Assembly (NCBI GenBank): GCA_944389015.1
Contig: CALXKS010000074.1
Coordinates: 1 to 64,000 of the forward strand
Direction: 5' to 3'
From: an uncultured Spirochaetaceae bacterium
Lineage (GTDB): Bacteria; Spirochaetota; Spirochaetia; Sphaerochaetales; Sphaerochaetaceae
DNA: 64,000 nucleotides
Within the stretch, counting starts at the first letter, position 1, and each line of letters opens with the position of its first letter. Under the pieces are notes generated by a model. The model did not search any database and was not told the origin of the DNA. It saw nothing but the letters and a program-made list of their open reading frames with translations. Shown piece by piece: positions 9,308-16,506 of this stretch. The translations under genes and the position numbers were made by a program.

Positions 9308-9977
9308 TAGACGGAAGCTTGTGATAATCATCGTGGAGGGCAAAAGCGAGGAGAACGCGCTCTCATCGCTGATGAAGCGCTTCTTCTCACCCGATGAAGT
9401 CATTTTCCATGTCATGAACGGCGACATGATGACCAAGAGCCAGAAGAATATAGTGAAGATCGTCAATGCGATTGTCTCGGAGGAATCAAGGCGCTATGGC
9501 CTCCAGCGCGCTGATATCAGAGAAGTGATCCAGCTTACCGATACAGATGGATGCTTCATATCGGACAAATACATCGTAGAGGATGAGAGCCTATCACATA
9601 TCGCTTATTCGGAAGAGTGCATCCGTACCCCGTTCCCGCTATCGATACAGCAGCGGAACGGAAAAAGGAGGAGAGCTATATCATCGCTTGTGAGCATGAG
9701 GATGCTGAAGGGACACATCCCCTATTCCATCTTCTATTTCTCCAGGAACATCGAACATGCCCTCTATGGCATCGAGAACGGTGTAAGCGACAGCCGCAAG
9801 ACAGATCTGGCATATGAGTTCTCCGATAGATTCAGCTACAACATCACAGCATTCATACGCTACCTTGAGAAAGCGGATATCTGTCCCGGGAATGATTATC
9901 TTTCCTCATGGCAGGCTATTGAGACAGGCAGGGAGAGCCTTAGACGCCATTCCAATCTCATACTCCTTCTTTCTTGA
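9300..9977 (+). CDS. TOPRIM-like (RloB/OLD-nuclease-like) protein, partner of the ATPase
   Basis: A 225-residue protein with a possible TOPRIM-type acidic constellation: a hydrophobic strand ending in VEG (E13) and, about 65 residues later, DTDG (D81, D83). That is the arrangement seen in OLD-family and RloB-like nucleases. The C-terminal part is helical with no recognised domain. Start and stop overlap the ATPase gene (ATGAGTGA), so the two are translationally coupled. I infer a metal-dependent nuclease or primase-like effector gated by the ATPase. Nothing in the sequence names its target. RloB-like proteins and DUF4435-type proteins are the closest families I can think of; confidence in the exact family is modest. 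Confidence 0.62.
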   Translation: MSDRRKLVIIIVEGKSEENALSSLMKRFFSPDEVIFHVMNGDMMTKSQKNIVKIVNAIVSEESRRYGLQRADIREVIQLTDTDGCFISDKYIVEDESLSHIAYSEECIRTPFPLSIQQRNGKRRRAISSLVSMRMLKGHIPYSIFYFSRNIEHALYGIENGVSDSRKTDLAYEFSDRFSYNITAFIRYLEKADICPGNDYLSSWQAIETGRESLRRHSNLILLLS

Positions 9978-10008
9978 CCATCTCCCTTCTTTTTCAGAAT
10001 ATAGGCCC

Positions 10009-10404
10009 ATGGAACCGATAGCCATACTCAGAGGAAGGGTGATTCATGGTAAGGGACTTGGACGGACAGTAGGGATGCCGACTGCCAATCTTGATGTCTC
10101 GAAATCATCGGAGATTCCTCCTGAGGGGGTCTATGCATCGATTGCCCGTGTCAGATCCGGTTCCTATTACGCTGTGACTAACATAGGTACAAGACCCAGC
10201 GTCGACAGCAGTCCGAGGCTGACGATCGAGACGAATATAATGGACTTCGATGAGGACATCTACGGCGAGGATATGGTTGTTGAGATCATGGCGTATCTCA
10301 GACCCATAAGGAAGATGGATGGCATAGAGGAAGTCAAGAAGCAGGTTGACGAGGACAAGCTCAGATCAAGAAGGATATTGTCTTCCCTGCCCCTTTCTGT
10401 GTAG
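10009..10404 (+). CDS. Stand-alone riboflavin kinase (flavokinase domain)
   Basis: A 131-residue protein corresponding only to the C-terminal riboflavin kinase half of RibF. Diagnostic motifs are GxGRTVGMPTAN (residues about 15-26, nucleotide/riboflavin binding), GVYA, NIGTRPS and the ET-x-hM-DFDEDIYG loop. It would convert riboflavin plus ATP to FMN. The FAD-synthetase half is absent and no trace of it lies upstream. The start ATG at 10009 is the natural domain boundary; residues upstream in this frame overlap the TOPRIM-like gene and look non-coding. Only a weak ribosome binding site is visible, so it may rely on read-through from upstream genes. Confidence 0.85.
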   Translation: MEPIAILRGRVIHGKGLGRTVGMPTANLDVSKSSEIPPEGVYASIARVRSGSYYAVTNIGTRPSVDSSPRLTIETNIMDFDEDIYGEDMVVEIMAYLRPIRKMDGIEEVKKQVDEDKLRSRRILSSLPLSV

Positions 10405-10407
10405 CAT
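10402..10407 (+). promoter_or_regulatory. -10 box 6 bases before a GTG start (leaderless type)
   Basis: TAGCAT ends exactly 6 bases before the GTG of the MATE gene at 10414, with TTGTCT 18 bases further upstream (10378-10383). There is no Shine-Dalgarno sequence. This predicts a leaderless mRNA starting at or next to the GTG. Confidence 0.5.
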
Positions 10408-10413
10408 CACCTG

Positions 10414-11748
10414 GTGGACACAGAACTTCTATCGGAAAGAACCGAAAAGCTTTACATAAGATACCTCGTTCCCTCGCTCGGAGGAGCGCTTGCGACATCC
10501 GTATACAGCTTTGTCGATACAATCGCTGTAGGACAGTCCTGCGGACCTGTCGGAGCTGCTGCGATTGCTGTGATCAATCCGCTATTCGCGCTTGCATGCT
10601 TTGTGGGCCTTCTTGTCGGAATAGGAAGCTCCGTGCTGATGAGCCGTGCCAAAGGGGCCGGTGAAATGGAGGAATCGAAGAGGATATTCATCGCCTCACT
10701 GGTTCTGCTTGCCGCTTTGGGAATCGCATCATGGGTATTCACAGGAGTCTTCCTCCGGCCCATTCTCGCATTCTGCGGGGCCGATGAAGAGATCATGCCA
10801 TATGCAGTCAGCTACATGATACCGATAGCTATCGGTCTTCCCCTATTCATCATCAATACATATCTTGCTCCTGTAATAAGATACGATGAGCATCCATCTC
10901 TTGTGCTGAAGGCTGTCCTCACAGGAGGATGCTTCAACATATTCGGGGACTGGTTCTTCGTTTTCCCGCTTGATATGGGAATGTTCGGAGCCGGTCTTGC
11001 GACAGCGCTTGGCGCTCTGATACAGACATCCATTCTTCTTTCCCACTTCCTGAGAGGGAAGTCATCTCTGGGAATCATCAGGCCTGAAAGGATAATCGGA
11101 CAATCCGGCAGGATAATCGCATCAGGCTTCGGGGCAAGCATACTCGATGTTGCCATTGGAGCACTTACGATAATGATCAACAGGCAGACGATGAAGTATG
11201 GAGGCAAGGATGAGCTTGCTGTGCTGGGAGTCATAATGACGATCTCGTTCCTTCTCCAGCATCTCTATGCAGGTATCGGGCAGGCTGTGCAGCCGATTGC
11301 CTCAACAGCATATGGAGCAGGACGGAATGACAGGGTTTGGCAGTCCTTCTCGTACCTTCTCTCATCATCTTTGATCGCAGGCCTGCTTTCAGCTGCCATG
11401 TGCATCTTCTTCCCTATTCCGATACTCAGGCTCTTCATAGATGCAACGGAGAACGTGCTGGCAATCGGGCCGCATATAGTGATCATCTATTCGCTCTCAT
11501 TCCTCCCGATGGCTGTGAACATAAACCTGGTATTCTTCCTCCAGTCCATCCTTGCACCTGGTGCTGCTCTTGCATTCTCGCTTTCAAGGGGTGTTGTGAT
11601 AAGCCTCATACTCCTATACATCCTTCCCCTCTTCATGGGCATGGACGGAATACTATGGGCAATGGTTCTTGCCGAGATCATAACGATCATCGGAGCCCTT
11701 CCATATACGCTTTCACTGAAAAGAAAGCATAGAAGTGAATCAGACTGA
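10414..11748 (+). CDS. MATE-family efflux transporter
   Basis: A 444-residue membrane protein with about 12 hydrophobic segments and MATE signatures in both halves: YLVPSLGGALATSVYSFVDTIAVGQ at the start (P-x-x-G-A pattern) and the matching QAVQPIASTAYGAG region near residue 290. It belongs to a different MATE subgroup from the protein at 1357-2706, which begins GRPISAIIRFVIP. Start is the GTG at 10414, without a ribosome binding site but with a -10 box 6 bases upstream. Substrate unknown. Confidence 0.88.
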   Translation: MDTELLSERTEKLYIRYLVPSLGGALATSVYSFVDTIAVGQSCGPVGAAAIAVINPLFALACFVGLLVGIGSSVLMSRAKGAGEMEESKRIFIASLVLLAALGIASWVFTGVFLRPILAFCGADEEIMPYAVSYMIPIAIGLPLFIINTYLAPVIRYDEHPSLVLKAVLTGGCFNIFGDWFFVFPLDMGMFGAGLATALGALIQTSILLSHFLRGKSSLGIIRPERIIGQSGRIIASGFGASILDVAIGALTIMINRQTMKYGGKDELAVLGVIMTISFLLQHLYAGIGQAVQPIASTAYGAGRNDRVWQSFSYLLSSSLIAGLLSAAMCIFFPIPILRLFIDATENVLAIGPHIVIIYSLSFLPMAVNINLVFFLQSILAPGAALAFSLSRGVVISLILLYILPLFMGMDGILWAMVLAEIITIIGALPYTLSLKRKHRSESD

Positions 11749-11774
11749 AAGCACGGCAAGCGGTTATCCCTCCT

Positions 11775-11839
11775 GTGGGTAGGGTTGCTGCAATCCTCCC
11801 GACTCGCCCTTATGGTTTATAAGGGAAAGGAGGTGCGCT
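11775..11839 (+). promoter_or_regulatory. Structured 5' UTR of toxin-like locus 1
   Basis: This leader is conserved with the one at 16011-16085 (minus). It contains GGGTTGCTGCAATCCTCCCGAC, then a stem CCTTAT / ATAAGG, then the ribosome binding site AAGGAGGTG. The CCTCC elements are complementary to the ribosome binding site and could hide it, as in type I toxin mRNAs whose full-length form is poorly translated. Confidence 0.6.
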
Positions 11840-11893
11840 ATGAGTGATTATGAACTCCTGATGATTGAATTCACAGTTGTTGGAAAGCAATAG
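11840..11893 (+). pseudogene. Frameshifted small holin-like/type I toxin ORF, copy 1
   Basis: ATG (11840) follows a perfect AAGGAGG. The frame encodes 17 residues, MSDYELLMIEFTVVGKQ, then stops. Compared with the intact copy at 15930-16010, the first 15 residues align (MSxYxxLMxxFTVxG). One base then appears missing, so the shared AATAGCT segment is out of frame. Restoring one base would give VVG-x-AIATSQSKDRY and a longer hydrophobic peptide. The start resembles the MSxYExLxLM start of Firmicutes putative holin-like toxins (Hol_Tox). It could also be a genuine 17-residue peptide, but the frame comparison favours an inactivated toxin. Confidence 0.6.
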
Positions 11894-11902
11894 CTACTTC
11901 GC

Positions 11903-11994
11903 AAAGCAAAGACCGCTACGCCCTAGGAAAGCTTATCAGCGGTCCGCGCTTTTAACTTTTATCAGGGGACGCCGCTTGCTGCAGCGTCCTTCCT
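11903..11994 (-). ncRNA. Predicted antisense RNA of toxin-like locus 1
   Basis: On the minus strand a promoter TTGATT-N17-AATAAT (12024-12029 and 12001-12006) predicts a start near 11994. A terminator follows: stem GACCGCT / AGCGGTC (11911-11917, 11938-11944) with the T-rich tail TTTGCTTTG. The roughly 92-nt RNA would be complementary to the 3' part of the toxin mRNA, including its terminator. The same promoter spacing and terminator placement occur at the second locus, which is the main support. Confidence 0.65.
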
Positions 11995-11998
11995 ATTC
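11967..11998 (+). terminator. Terminator of toxin-like mRNA 1
   Basis: Stem GGACGC / GCGTCC (11967-11972, 11984-11989) with an inner GC/GC pair and tail TTCCTATTCC on the plus strand. The related hairpin with the same CGCTTGCTGCAGC core occurs at locus 2. Confidence 0.6.
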
Positions 11999-12038
11999 CT
12001 ATTATTTCCTGAATGCTGCTCAGAATCAACAGCTACTG

Positions 12039-13685
12039 TCAGCTAAGGCTGTATACTGCAACTGTTCCCGAAACTTCGAATGCCGCGATGAGGAGAGCCT
12101 CTCCCGATGGGCTGTCTTCAGCCTTTACGAATGCAAGCCCCTCCGGTGCCACATCACCTCCAGTGACCCACTTGTCAAGCTCCCCATCCTCATATACCTC
12201 AGAACCTGGGACAACAGTCATGAAATCACGTGTATTGATGTAGTTCACGTATTCGCTGTTTCCAGGATCGGTGACATCATATACCATGATACCTCCGGTA
12301 CGCTCGAGGGCAAGGAATGCATAGATCCTTCCATCTACCTCTCCGACTGTCACAGCTTCCGCCTCAGGGCCTTTCTTCCCTGATCTGTCATCAAGGACAG
12401 CATTGTCGTTGGATGCATTATAGTACTCAGGAAGATAGCCATAGGTGATGCGCTCCGCATCATCTGCTGATGTGAATACCTCTTCAAGACCGCTATTTGC
12501 TACGCGGAAGATAGTCATTGTCCTTCCTCCATAGAGGTAATCGATTCCATTCTCAAGACCATCGTAGTCGGAAGATGCAAGGAAAACAACCTTACCATCA
12601 AGACCTGAGTTCTCTGCGGTGATTGCTCCTGTCGGTGATGCATCGCCATCGCCGAAGTCCCTCTCATCCTCATTGAGATAATCGCCCCACTCCCTCGCAT
12701 CGCCTTCATTTGCGGTCACGATATAATCTGTTCCATCGACTGTGAAGCATGCAATGGCATCTGGCATCCTTACCCCGCGGAGAGTTTCATATGTTGCTGG
12801 GTTGTATGCATCATCCTTCTTGTCGATATCGACAGGGACTTTGGAGTAATCCTCATAGCCGATGCTGTAAATTCCTGTGAAGATCATCTTATCGAGATCA
12901 AGGACAGCAACAGCATTGGCCTCCTGAAGCGTTACATAGGCATTGTTCCCGCTGACAGCTATATACTCAGGCTCAAGATCCTCTGAAGGATCTGTCCCTT
13001 TCTGGAGCACAACGCCATTATCCGCAAGGGCCTTCCTTGCTAGCGCATTATCGAATGCATCAAAACCAATGACAGCTGAAGTGCCATCCTGCAACGATAC
13101 CACTGTAACGGATCCTTCGGGATCATCATCCGTGTACCCTTCCCTTGGCTCGCCTTCATCGGCTGTCAGCACATAGTTCCCATCAGGGGAGAATGTGACC
13201 ATATCGGGCTGGATACCAGCTTCATATATCCTCTGAAGCTCCAGGCTTCCATCTTCATTGCATGAAAAGAGAGCAATACGGCCCCCCTCATCATAGTCAG
13301 CATCCTGAAGCGATACAGCAAGCATAGAACCATCTGGGGATACCGCGACGCTTGTCATATCGCCATATGCGAAATCATCATCATTGATCAGCGCCTTCAC
13401 ATCGATATCCACAGAGGAGAGATTCTCTCCTTTTGCAATATCAATTGCAGCAAGCACACCATCATGACCGTTTACAGCATATGCGAAACAATTTGCTTTG
13501 TTATATGCGACAATCTCCATCACACCGCCATCAACATTGAAGCTTCCTGATGCATAATGTGCCTTCAATGTGATATCCAGTGATGAATTCCCGTTCTCAT
13601 AGCCAGTGAGGCTGACAGCCGCCATAGGCATTGCTGAAGCAAAGCACAAGGCGGATGCGATGATCATTACTGTTGTCTTTCTCAT
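12039..13685 (-). CDS. Secreted choice-of-anchor I beta-propeller protein
   Basis: A 548-residue exported protein: signal peptide at residues 1-22, then a WD/YVTN-like propeller of the choice-of-anchor I family. Examples are EIVAYNKANCFAYAVNGHDGVLAAIDI, SVAVSPDGSMLAVSLQD, TFSPDGNYVLTADEGEPREGY and the acidic YIVTANEGDAREWGDYLNEDERDFGDGD loop, likely a Ca2+/metal site. Related proteins are annotated as phytase- or alkaline-phosphatase-like; activity here is not established. No C-terminal anchor domain is evident, so it may be periplasmic or released. AAAGGAG precedes the ATG. Its 3' end converges with toxin-like locus 1. Confidence 0.8.
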   Translation of the reverse strand: MRKTTVMIIASALCFASAMPMAAVSLTGYENGNSSLDITLKAHYASGSFNVDGGVMEIVAYNKANCFAYAVNGHDGVLAAIDIAKGENLSSVDIDVKALINDDDFAYGDMTSVAVSPDGSMLAVSLQDADYDEGGRIALFSCNEDGSLELQRIYEAGIQPDMVTFSPDGNYVLTADEGEPREGYTDDDPEGSVTVVSLQDGTSAVIGFDAFDNALARKALADNGVVLQKGTDPSEDLEPEYIAVSGNNAYVTLQEANAVAVLDLDKMIFTGIYSIGYEDYSKVPVDIDKKDDAYNPATYETLRGVRMPDAIACFTVDGTDYIVTANEGDAREWGDYLNEDERDFGDGDASPTGAITAENSGLDGKVVFLASSDYDGLENGIDYLYGGRTMTIFRVANSGLEEVFTSADDAERITYGYLPEYYNASNDNAVLDDRSGKKGPEAEAVTVGEVDGRIYAFLALERTGGIMVYDVTDPGNSEYVNYINTRDFMTVVPGSEVYEDGELDKWVTGGDVAPEGLAFVKAEDSPSGEALLIAAFEVSGTVAVYSLS

Positions 13686-13754
13686 CGTATTCTCCTTTCG
13701 GAGCAGTTTATACGGACGATGTAAAGAGCATATGGGAAGTATGTTAAGCGATCT

Positions 13755-14570
13755 TTATTTCAATGCGGCATGGAAGAATTCAACAGCCTTGGATGCAGAT
13801 GATGGAAAATCACCATGGCAGTAGGCCTCGATGCTCAGCCTGTCATCGTACCCTGCATCAGAGAGAGCTCTGAAGAACGGCGCATAGTCCCATTCATCCA
13901 TGCTTCTGGGGAAAGTTCGTTCATCGGCTGTTCCAAGCGCTGGATATGCGAAGTGGGCATGTATCAGGTAGTCCTTGTATTTCACTATCGATTCCGGATC
14001 ATCATTCTCGACAGCCATATGATAGAAATCGACGAGCGCCTTCACATTCTCCATGCCTACATCCTCAGAAAGCTCTGCCGCCTCTGCATATCCTGTTATC
14101 ATATTGGACTCTGCCCTTCTAAGAGGCTCTATGGCTATCCTCATCCCATATTTCCCCGCAATATCCCCGATCATCCTGAATGAAGATACCAGCTCGCTGT
14201 ATCCCTTCTTCCTGTCATATCCATCGGGAATGCTCCTTGAAGGACCGGAGCCTACTCCTGCCATGACAGCACCGAGCTTCGATGCTCTGGAAAGCCCTGA
14301 ATAGAGATAATCCCTTGCTTTCTTCATATCGTATCCTGGACCTGCAATGCGGATTGAAGAGGGAAAGAAGCTATTGCAGCACTCGCACCGGATACTGCTT
14401 TCAGCAGCCTTTTCCAGAAGCGCCTCAAAACCCCTTTCATCCAGAGCAGAAAGCCCTGCAAGCGGAAGTTCGAAGTAATCGAACCCGGCAGCTGCGACCT
14501 CCGCGATACGCTCAGCTCCTACTCCATCCTTTCCTGTTGCAACCATATTCACGCAGCATCCGAATCTCAT
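13755..14570 (-). CDS. Sugar phosphate isomerase/epimerase-like TIM barrel
   Basis: A 271-residue AP-endonuclease-2/xylose-isomerase-like TIM barrel. It shows the strand ends FDYFELPL, CECCNSFFPSSI, IAIEPL, ALVDFYHMAVEND, HAHFAYP and LSIEAYCHGDF, which carry the Glu-Asp-His-Glu metal ligands of this superfamily. The metal-dependent isomerisation or epimerisation of a sugar or inositol is expected; substrate unknown. The start has AGGAG 9 bases upstream and a TATAAT box further up. It lies 69 bases from the propeller protein start, possibly in one transcript. Confidence 0.78.
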   Translation of the reverse strand: MRFGCCVNMVATGKDGVGAERIAEVAAAGFDYFELPLAGLSALDERGFEALLEKAAESSIRCECCNSFFPSSIRIAGPGYDMKKARDYLYSGLSRASKLGAVMAGVGSGPSRSIPDGYDRKKGYSELVSSFRMIGDIAGKYGMRIAIEPLRRAESNMITGYAEAAELSEDVGMENVKALVDFYHMAVENDDPESIVKYKDYLIHAHFAYPALGTADERTFPRSMDEWDYAPFFRALSDAGYDDRLSIEAYCHGDFPSSASKAVEFFHAALK

Positions 14571-14625
14571 GGCAAAACTCCTACAGAGGCATTATAGCAG
14601 ACTGGGATAGATCCGCGATAAGAAT

Positions 14626-14631
14626 TACAAT
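14626..14631 (+). promoter_or_regulatory. -10 box 6 bases before the chromate transporter start
   Basis: TACAAT ends exactly 6 bases before the ATG at 14638 and no ribosome binding site is present. The -35 region (14603-14608, TGGGAT) is weak. Predicted leaderless start. Confidence 0.5.
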
Positions 14632-14637
14632 GCAGCC

Positions 14638-15219
14638 ATGGAAGGAATCAGGAAACCAATCAATGCCCACCTGCTATGGACGCTGTTCCGGACATGCTTC
14701 GTGATAAGCGCCTGCACTTTCGGCGGTGGCATGGTCGTGATATCGATGCTGCAGAAGAAGTTCGTGGATGAGCTTCACTGGATCAGCGAGGATGAGGTGA
14801 TGGATATGGTAGCCATAGCCCAGTCCTGTCCGGGAGTAATGGCTGTGAATACCTCGATAATAATCGGCTACAGGATCGCAGGACCGATAGGAGCTATCCT
14901 TACAGTGCTCGGAACCGTAACGCCTCCTATGGTCATACTTGCCATAATCTCAGCTTTCTACACAGAGTTCAGAACAAACAGGGTCGTTGCCCTTGTCCTG
15001 AAAGGAATGCAGGCAGGTGTAGCTGCTGTAATGATAAACGTCACCTATTCAATGGTCCGGAACGTACTTAAGGACAAGAAGATCATCTACCTTCTGATGT
15101 TCATTGCAGCGTCTATTGCCTACATCATATTCAAGCTGGATATCATCATACTGATACTGGCCTGCGGAATCATCGGAGGAATCTATACATTCACTATCGG
15201 CAAGGAGGAGAACACATGA
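14638..15219 (+). CDS. Chromate transporter CHR-family protein, first half
   Basis: A 193-residue membrane protein equal to one CHR domain: LFRTCFVISACTFGGGMVVISMLQKKFVD near residues 17-45 (the FxxGxxxFGGG signature) and AQSCPGVMAVNTSIIIGYRIAG near 60-80. Short CHR proteins occur as co-encoded pairs that together replace a fused ChrA. The next gene overlaps its stop by 4 bases (ATGA). The family exports chromate in some bacteria; in anaerobes the physiological anion is usually unknown. Confidence 0.88.
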   Translation: MEGIRKPINAHLLWTLFRTCFVISACTFGGGMVVISMLQKKFVDELHWISEDEVMDMVAIAQSCPGVMAVNTSIIIGYRIAGPIGAILTVLGTVTPPMVILAIISAFYTEFRTNRVVALVLKGMQAGVAAVMINVTYSMVRNVLKDKKIIYLLMFIAASIAYIIFKLDIIILILACGIIGGIYTFTIGKEENT

Positions 15220-15788
15220 TACTTTTCGATCTATTCACTACATTCATCCTCCTTGGTGCGTTCAGCTTCGGAGGCGGCATAGGCTCAATGGAGCTTATAA
15301 GGAACAGAGTCGTATCGGTCCGTGGGTGGATGACCGATGCGGAGTTCACAGACATCATTTCGATATCTGAGATGACACCGGGGCCTCTCGGTATAAACAT
15401 CGCCTCCTTCGTCGGAGCAAGGACAGCTGGCATACCTGGAACAATCGTAGCTACCCTTTCCTACGTTCTCCCTGCCATAGCCATTGTCATGATCATGGCC
15501 AGGATCTACTTCCATTACAGGAATCTCAAAGGTGTGCAAGGGGTTCTCAAAGGATTGAGACCCGCAATAGCGGCAATGGTCCTTGCAGCAGCGATAACAC
15601 TCTCCTCTACCGCATGGTGGAATGGCATGAACAACATCTCGCTTGGAAATACAAACTGGATAGCTATTGCCATAACATCTCTTATGCTCATTCTCCTGGG
15701 AAAGAAGAAGACTGGCCCGATAACAACAATCCTCGGAAGCGGTATCATAGGTGCAGTAATCTACGCAATCATTGGCTATCCTCTGTGA
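15216..15788 (+). CDS. Chromate transporter CHR-family protein, second half
   Basis: A 190-residue CHR-domain protein, partner of the preceding gene with which it overlaps by 4 bases. Signatures are LFTTFILLGAFSFGGGIGSMELIRNRVV and SEMTPGPLGINIASFVGART, the mirrored motif of the second ChrA half. Five or six membrane segments follow. Opposite topology of the two halves is expected from the family. Confidence 0.88.
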   Translation: MILFDLFTTFILLGAFSFGGGIGSMELIRNRVVSVRGWMTDAEFTDIISISEMTPGPLGINIASFVGARTAGIPGTIVATLSYVLPAIAIVMIMARIYFHYRNLKGVQGVLKGLRPAIAAMVLAAAITLSSTAWWNGMNNISLGNTNWIAIAITSLMLILLGKKKTGPITTILGSGIIGAVIYAIIGYPL

Positions 15789-15828
15789 TAGATTGCTGAT
15801 GATTATCAGCATTATGCATACGTGAATA

Positions 15829-15857
15829 TTGATTCTGATCATCATTCAAGCAATAAT
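15829..15857 (+). promoter_or_regulatory. Promoter of antisense RNA at toxin-like locus 2
   Basis: TTGATT (15829-15834), 17-base spacer, AATAAT (15852-15857). The same boxes and spacing, with a similar spacer, occur in the corresponding position of locus 1 on the opposite strand (12001-12029). Confidence 0.6.
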
Positions 15858-15893
15858 TAGGAACAGAAAGGGTGCTGCAGCAAGCAGCGTCCC
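15858..15893 (-). terminator. Terminator of toxin-like mRNA 2
   Basis: On the minus strand GGGACGCTGC-TTGCT-GCAGCACCC forms a GC-rich hairpin with tail TTTCTGTTCC. The core CGCTGCTTGCTGCAGC is shared with locus 1. Confidence 0.6.
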
Positions 15894-15947
15894 ATTAAGT
15901 TTTAGCTATGCAGCCGCAACTTGTCAGGGTCAGCGGCTGTTGCTTTT
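15864..15947 (+). ncRNA. Predicted antisense RNA of toxin-like locus 2
   Basis: It would start near 15864 from the promoter just upstream and end at a terminator with stem CAGCCGC / GCGGCTG (15911-15917, 15933-15939) and tail TTGCTTTT. The roughly 84-nt RNA overlaps the 3' end of the toxin ORF and its mRNA terminator. Toxin and antisense therefore meet tail to tail, as in TxpA/RatA. Confidence 0.68.
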
Positions 15948-16010
15948 CATAGCAGCTATTACAATTCCGATTACCGTAAATACGAGCATCAAAATCTGAT
16001 AGCCACTCAT
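15930..16010 (-). CDS. Small holin-like/type I toxin membrane peptide, copy 2
   Basis: A 26-residue ORF starting MSGYQILMLVFTVIGIV and ending in a basic, polar tail (MKSNSR). It has a perfect AAGGAGG 8 bases before the ATG. One hydrophobic helix (residues about 6-20) would span the membrane. The MSxYxxLMLxF start and size match the putative holin-like toxins (Hol_Tox) of Firmicutes, which belong to type I toxin-antitoxin modules such as TxpA/RatA. The conserved leader and the antisense RNA at its 3' end support that reading. The homology to copy 1 at 11840 covers leader, ORF, terminator and antisense gene. Confidence 0.72.
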   Translation of the reverse strand: MSGYQILMLVFTVIGIVIAAMKSNSR

Positions 16011-16085
16011 AGGGCACCTCCTTTCCCTTATCGCCCATAAGGGTGGGTCGGGAGGATTGCAGCAACCCTCTCGGTCGGAGGGACA
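16011..16085 (-). promoter_or_regulatory. Structured 5' UTR of toxin-like locus 2
   Basis: This leader shares the GGTTGCTGCAATCCTCCCGAC block with locus 1, plus a stem (CCCTTAT / ATAAGGG) directly before AAGGAGG. Upstream, CCCTC / GAGGG forms a second small stem. The CCTCC elements could pair with the ribosome binding site. The remaining intergenic DNA (16090-16287) is AT-rich and shows nothing recognisable. Confidence 0.6.
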
Positions 16086-16287
16086 ACAGTTTCAGCACCC
16101 TTGGAGGGCTTATAGCATATTCAGATTCATGGATACTGATATTCTGGATTCTGACTTATTTAAAATATTCTGTATTATTTATGCTACAAAATAAGTTGCC
16201 TGTTTATTACATGCTGAAACGAGGGCCTATATAAAGAAAACATAAGCATGATAAGAAAACAGATACCTGATCAGAAACAGTGAATAC

Positions 16288-16316
16288 TTGCAACTAAAAC
16301 CAAGAGAATGTATTAT
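16288..16316 (+). promoter_or_regulatory. Promoter of tRNA-Val
   Basis: TTGCAA (16288-16293), 17-base spacer, TATTAT (16311-16316): a strong sigma-70-type promoter whose start would fall about 8 bases before the tRNA. Confidence 0.8.
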
Positions 16317-16330
16317 ATCGCTGTTAACAA

Positions 16331-16402
16331 GGGCGCGTAGCTCAGCGGGAGAGCATTACCTTCACACGGTAGGGGTCAGCAGTTCGATCCTGCTCGCGCC
16401 CA
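16331..16402 (+). tRNA. tRNA-Val (CAC anticodon)
   Basis: A 72-base cloverleaf: acceptor GGGCGCG / CGCGCCC, D-arm GCTC / GAGC, anticodon loop TTCACAC (anticodon CAC, reads GUG), T-arm AGCAG / CTGCT with loop TTCGATC, discriminator A. CCA is not encoded. It has its own promoter and terminator. Confidence 0.93.
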
Positions 16403-16413
16403 GGAAAACCCAG

Positions 16414-16436
16414 CCTCACCTAGAGTGAGGTTTTTT
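16414..16436 (+). terminator. Terminator after tRNA-Val
   Basis: Stem CCTCAC / GTGAGG with a 5-base loop followed by T6; a canonical intrinsic terminator 12 bases after the tRNA. Confidence 0.92.
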
Positions 16437-16464
16437 CATATAAAAGATTCTATTTAATAGGAAA

Positions 16465-16506
16465 TACAAAAATAAGAAGGCCCCAAAGCTATAATACTCT
16501 GGAGCC
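16465..16506 (-). terminator. Terminator of lipoprotein cassette 1
   Basis: On the minus strand GGCTCCA / TGGGGCC pairs over 7 bp (one G-T) and is followed by TTCTTATTTTTG. The same hairpin ends cassette 2 at 21193-21220. Confidence 0.75.

Noticed and set aside
12515-13176. Short frames inside the propeller gene (12515-12709, 12943-13176)
   Set aside because: Composition shadows of an acidic, repeat-rich coding sequence.
16331-16402. attL/attR pair at tRNA-Val
   Set aside because: No second copy of the tRNA 3' end and no integrase in the window.
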